Positions 32,204-34,545 of a DNA stretch of 34,545 bases are shown piece by piece; the stretch's first letter is position 1, and each line of letters opens with the position of its first letter. Source of the DNA: Actinosynnema sp. ALI-1.44 (lineage in GTDB: Bacteria > Actinomycetota > Actinomycetes > Mycobacteriales > Pseudonocardiaceae); the NCBI RefSeq assembly GCF_001984155.1, contig NZ_MTQO01000017.1:1-34545 (forward strand), in the 5' to 3' direction. A model generated the notes under the pieces. That model was not told the origin of the DNA and did not search any database. It worked only from the letters and a program-made list of their open reading frames with translations. Made by a program: the position numbers and the translations under genes.

Positions 32204-33125
32204 TTAGACCAGCGCCGGTCGGCGTGGTGGTTGTTGAGCGTAGTAGAGCGCTTCGTGTTCGGCTGGGGTGCGGTAGTCCAGTCGGGAGTGCAGGCGGGCG
32301 TTGTTGTATCAGTCGACCCATTCCATGACCGCGAACTCGACCTCGGCCAGGGTGGTGAACGGGCCGTGCTGGCTGACGACCTCGGTCTTGAACAACCTGA
32401 TGATCGACTTCGCCAGAGCGTTGTCGTAGGCGTCACCCACGGACCCGGCCGATGCCGTGAGCCCTTGCAAGGCAAGGGATTCACTGAAACGAGCCGACGT
32501 GTATCGACTCCCGGCATTGGAGTGGAACACCAATCCCGGCTCGACTGGGTGCCCGTGGTGATCACGTCGCCAGACCGCCGTCGTGAGTGCCTTGGACACC
32601 AGGCCGGTGGTCTTCGTGCTGGACACGGTCCAGCCGACGATCGCGCGGGAGTAGACTTCGAACACGAACGCCACATACGCCCACCCCGCCAGGGTGGACA
32701 CGTAGGTGAAGTCCGCGACCCATACCCGGTCCGGCGCGGCCGCGGTGAAGTCACGGTTGAGCCGGTCAGCGGCGCGGATCCCGTTCTTGGACGGGATCGT
32801 GGTCCGCGGCCGTCGTCCCCGCACGACACCGTGGTGGCCCAGGTCGCGCATGATCCGGTCGACCGTGCAGAACGCCACGTCATGGCCGTGGCGGCGCAGG
32901 TAGCGGGTCATTGTCCGGCGCCCGTACATCTGTTCCGGCTTCCCGCTGAGATTCCGCAGCACGTTCTCCACGTGAGCGTCGGCGACATCGCGAGGTGAGG
33001 TTGGCCGGTGGCGGGCCTTGCGGTCGGTCCGGGGCGCGATCTGGATCCCGTGCTCGCTGAGCGCGTGGCAGATCGACTCGACGCCGTAGACCTGGCGGTA
33101 CTGGTCGATGATACCGACGATCAGG
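32204..33125 (-). pseudogene. IS3 orfB transposase, inactivated
   Basis: rve-type integrase: NLSGKPEQMYGRRTMTRYLR (HTH_21 region), VWVADFTYVSTLAGWAYVAF (first catalytic Asp), then VFHSNAGSRYTS, where the family has HSD(R/A)GS, and DNALAKSIIRLFKTEV, where it has LAES. So the second Asp is Asn and the Glu is Lys. TGA at 32307-32309 replaces the Trp of WVDWYNNARLHS; the frame continues to TAA 32204. Two catalytic losses and a stop mean no activity. Confidence 0.9.
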
Positions 33126-33446
33126 GGTGTCGCGGGTCGAGTTCCCGCGCGAGAAAAGCCGAGGCCAGCTTCAGGATCTCGGTGGCCTGCTTCAGGTGCC
33201 GGACTTCTTTGCGCAGCCGCAGCAACTCCTCCCGCTCCGCGGAGGACAGATCAGACGCTGTCGGTGTGCCGGGCCGGTTCCCTCAGCGAGTGCCTGCTTG
33301 ATCCAGATCCGGAGTGTCTCGTGATGGACATCGACCATCGGACCGAGCGCCCGGGCAGCCGCGTACGGCGAGCCATACTCCTCCAACCGCTCCAGAGCCA
33401 GCCGCACGGCCTTCTCACGAACCTCAGGCGGGTAACGCTTCTACAT
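33121..33446 (-). pseudogene. IS3 orfA, inactivated
   Basis: Helix-turn-helix OrfA: KRYPPEVREKAVRLALERLE, ALGPMVDVHHETLRIWIKQA, then a one-base deletion and, in the next frame, ASDLSSAEREELLRLRKEVR and LKQATEILKLASAFLAREL (leucine-zipper part). The apparent ATG at 33446 is followed at once by TAG. The OrfA stop overlaps the OrfB frame, the place of the usual -1 frameshift in IS3 elements. Confidence 0.85.
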
Positions 33447-33499
33447 GATGACGACCATCTTCCTCAAAACGGAAGCGGCCTCAAATCCGTGACGGTTCA

Positions 33500-33986
33500 A
33501 CCTCGTTGATCTCGGCCAGCTTGGGGTGTCTGCCACAGCGCGTCGGGTTGACGGCAGTCGGCGTGGTTTGGCGACCTTCTTGGCTGGGTTGACCGTCGGG
33601 CTGATGAGTTCGTCGTCTTCGGCGTGGCGGTAGAGGCAGCGCAGGGCGGCGATGAGGTGTCCGCCTGCGCTGTGTCCGCCGCGGGCGTTGCGGCGGGCGA
33701 CGACGTTGACTTTGACGTGCTCGACGAGCTGTCTGATCTGGGATGGTGTGGGTTCGTCGAGTCTGCGGTCGCCCCAGTGGTCGAGGATCCGGTTCCAGTA
33801 GGAGGCGTAGACGCGCCGGGTGCCGTCGGTGACCGCGGCGGACACAATGGGGATGTACTCGTTGAACGTCGGGATTGTGGAGCGTTCGACTGGCGCGGTG
33901 AGGAGGTCTTGTGGGCTGATGCCCATCCGGCTCAACAGCAACCGGGCGGCGTCCAGTTCGGCTGATGTGGACGGTGTGGCGGTCAT
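33500..33986 (-). pseudogene. tyrosine recombinase/integrase, N-terminal part, cut by the IS3 element
   Basis: From ATG 33986: SAM-like core-binding domain (FNEYIPIVSAAVTDGTRRVY, YWNRILDHWGDRRLDEPT, IRQLVEHVKVNVVARRNA, LIAALRCLYRHAEDDELI), then NPAKKVAKPRRLPSTRRAV. A frameshift near 33525 precedes KLAEINEV, where the IS begins. The catalytic R-H-R-Y domain is absent from the window. ATGA overlap with the AbrB-like gene shows translational coupling. Before insertion this was probably a site-specific recombinase of an integrated element. Confidence 0.8.
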
Positions 33987-34420
33987 GGGAAATCACCCGC
34001 CAGAAGGACATCGAGGACTGCGGGTGGGTAGACCGTGCGGACCTGCCGGTTGAGGTCGGCGGCGAGCAGGACCCGGTCGCCCAGTCGGAGGCCGACTCGG
34101 TGACGGATTGCTGCGGGCAACCGAAGATGGCCGTGCTTGGTGATCATGGTCACTGAGCACTCGTTGGGGTGAATCGTCAAGCGGCCCTTGGCTTCCTGGA
34201 TCGCCAGACCGGTGCCGCAAGGCCAGCCGATCGCGCAGATCAGGGCTTGGTCGGCGACGCGGCCACGATCGTCCACCACGCCCAGTCGGTAGAGAGCTGT
34301 GCTTGACCGGGTCAGCGGGGGAGCGATCGGGGAGGGCAACGGGAGCCGCGCAGCCGGTGTACGCCCAGGTACTGCGACCGTGGTGGGGAGGACCACTGGA
34401 GAAATGACTGAACCGGTCAC
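33983..34420 (-). CDS. AbrB/SpoVT-like DNA-binding protein
   Basis: About 145 aa from GTG 34420 (start uncertain; TTG 34432 also in frame). The N-terminus is Pro-rich (LPLPSPIAPPLTRS), then a small domain (ALYRLGVVDDRGRVADQALI) and a C-terminal swapped-hairpin AbrB-like motif (TKHGHLRLPAAIRHRVGLRL, GDRVLLAAD). Such genes often precede an integrase gene in actinomycetes and probably control it; the coupling with 33986 supports this. Its 5' end abuts an IS end at 34433, so the native promoter may be gone. Confidence 0.72.
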   Translation of the reverse strand: MTGSVISPVVLPTTVAVPGRTPAARLPLPSPIAPPLTRSSTALYRLGVVDDRGRVADQALICAIGWPCGTGLAIQEAKGRLTIHPNECSVTMITKHGHLRLPAAIRHRVGLRLGDRVLLAADLNRQVRTVYPPAVLDVLLAGDFP

Positions 34421-34432
34421 AACGACCAGCAA

Positions 34433-34545
34433 CTAAGAGCTTGTCGCATGTGGCTGCTTTTCGGAGTTTCTTGTAGCAGGTGAGCGTGGCGGCGAGGGTG
34501 AGGAAGGCGCAGAAGTGGTTGGCGTAGCGGTCGTAGCGGATGTTG
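34433..34545 (-). mobile_element. right-hand fragment of an IS5-family element, cut by the window edge
   Basis: Minus-strand codons read NIRYDRYANHFCAFLTLAAT and LTCYKKLRKAATCDKLL, the C-terminal tail of IS5-group DDE transposases. The terminal GAGCTTGTCGCATG resembles the usual IS end, but the codon where relatives end with TGA is TGC, so the frame reads on into the neighbouring gene's start region. Confidence 0.65.

Larger units (their letters stand above)
32171..33499 (-). mobile_element. IS3-family insertion sequence, inactive
   Basis: About 1.33 kb bounded by imperfect inverted repeats: TGGACCGTCACGGATTTGGG at 32171 and, as reverse complement of 33471-33499, TGAACCGTCACGGATTTGAG. Carries decayed orfA and orfB on the minus strand. 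No target duplication is visible. It is inserted in the tyrosine-recombinase gene at 33500-33986. Confidence 0.85.

Noticed and set aside
1-34545. tRNA, rRNA or CRISPR arrays
   Set aside because: I saw no tRNA cloverleaf ends, rRNA-like stretches or regularly spaced direct repeats; the Gly-rich repeats are coding.

Overview
High-GC actinomycete DNA. The many GAF-ANTAR proteins, the partner-switching regulators (SpoIIE phosphatase, HATPase anti-sigma, STAS), the SigK-like ECF sigma factor, DUF5994 proteins and an AbrB-like/tyrosine recombinase pair suggest a Pseudonocardiaceae-type organism. That placement is inference, since there is no rRNA or other phylogenetic marker in the window.

Layout. 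1-850: a frameshifted ATP-grasp ligase gene cut by the window edge, next to a 52-aa small protein. 1168-3313: two GAF-ANTAR genes and an HPF-like gene, all on the minus strand. 3933-5114: a small membrane protein and two IS5-type transposase relics. 5680-8004: three GAF-ANTAR genes on the plus strand. 8312-12324: SpoIIE phosphatase, anti-sigma kinase, STAS protein and ECF sigma factor. 12789-14283: a third GAF-ANTAR pair. 14460-15300: relics of a desaturase and a DUF5994 gene. 15566-19767: a secreted-protein block on the minus strand, with two related beta-helix proteins, a 443-aa Gly-rich protein mixing PGRS-like and RTX-like repeats, and a 38-aa amphipathic peptide, separated by strong hairpins. 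20000-20827: three small minus-strand genes. 21134-22921: DUF5994 and transaldolase. 23342-25198: an operon of desaturase, DUF5994 and a small protein. 25530-27589: a GntR regulator, a TauE-type exporter and a decayed PLP enzyme. 27859-28581: secreted CHRD protein. 29106-30903: ECF relic, alpha/beta hydrolase and a desaturase/DUF5994 relic. 31241-31686: two cold-shock proteins. 32171-34545: a dead IS3 element inserted in an integrase gene, an AbrB-like gene and the end of another IS.

How the parts may work together. Two kinds of GAF-ANTAR protein can be told apart by sequence, B (GEGP motif) and A (CxxC motif). All three clusters carry them in the transcription order B then A. ANTAR domains bind RNA and act as antiterminators, so this stretch combines RNA-level control with a sigma-factor partner switch (phosphatase, kinase, STAS, ECF).

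The most unusual signal is a C-rich box, consensus CCCCAG(A/C)C(C/T)(C/T)CGG. It occurs seven times, always in the sense orientation upstream of a start codon: the ECF gene and its relic, the desaturase gene and its relic, the Gly-rich secreted gene, one beta-helix gene and a Cys-rich small gene. In one leader it forms the 5' arm of a terminator-like hairpin. This could be a shared leader element of an undescribed regulon, but it could also be a lineage-specific dispersed repeat.

Several genes (ATP-grasp, GntR, PLP enzyme, integrase) are broken by single-base shifts, so either decay or assembly error affects this window.
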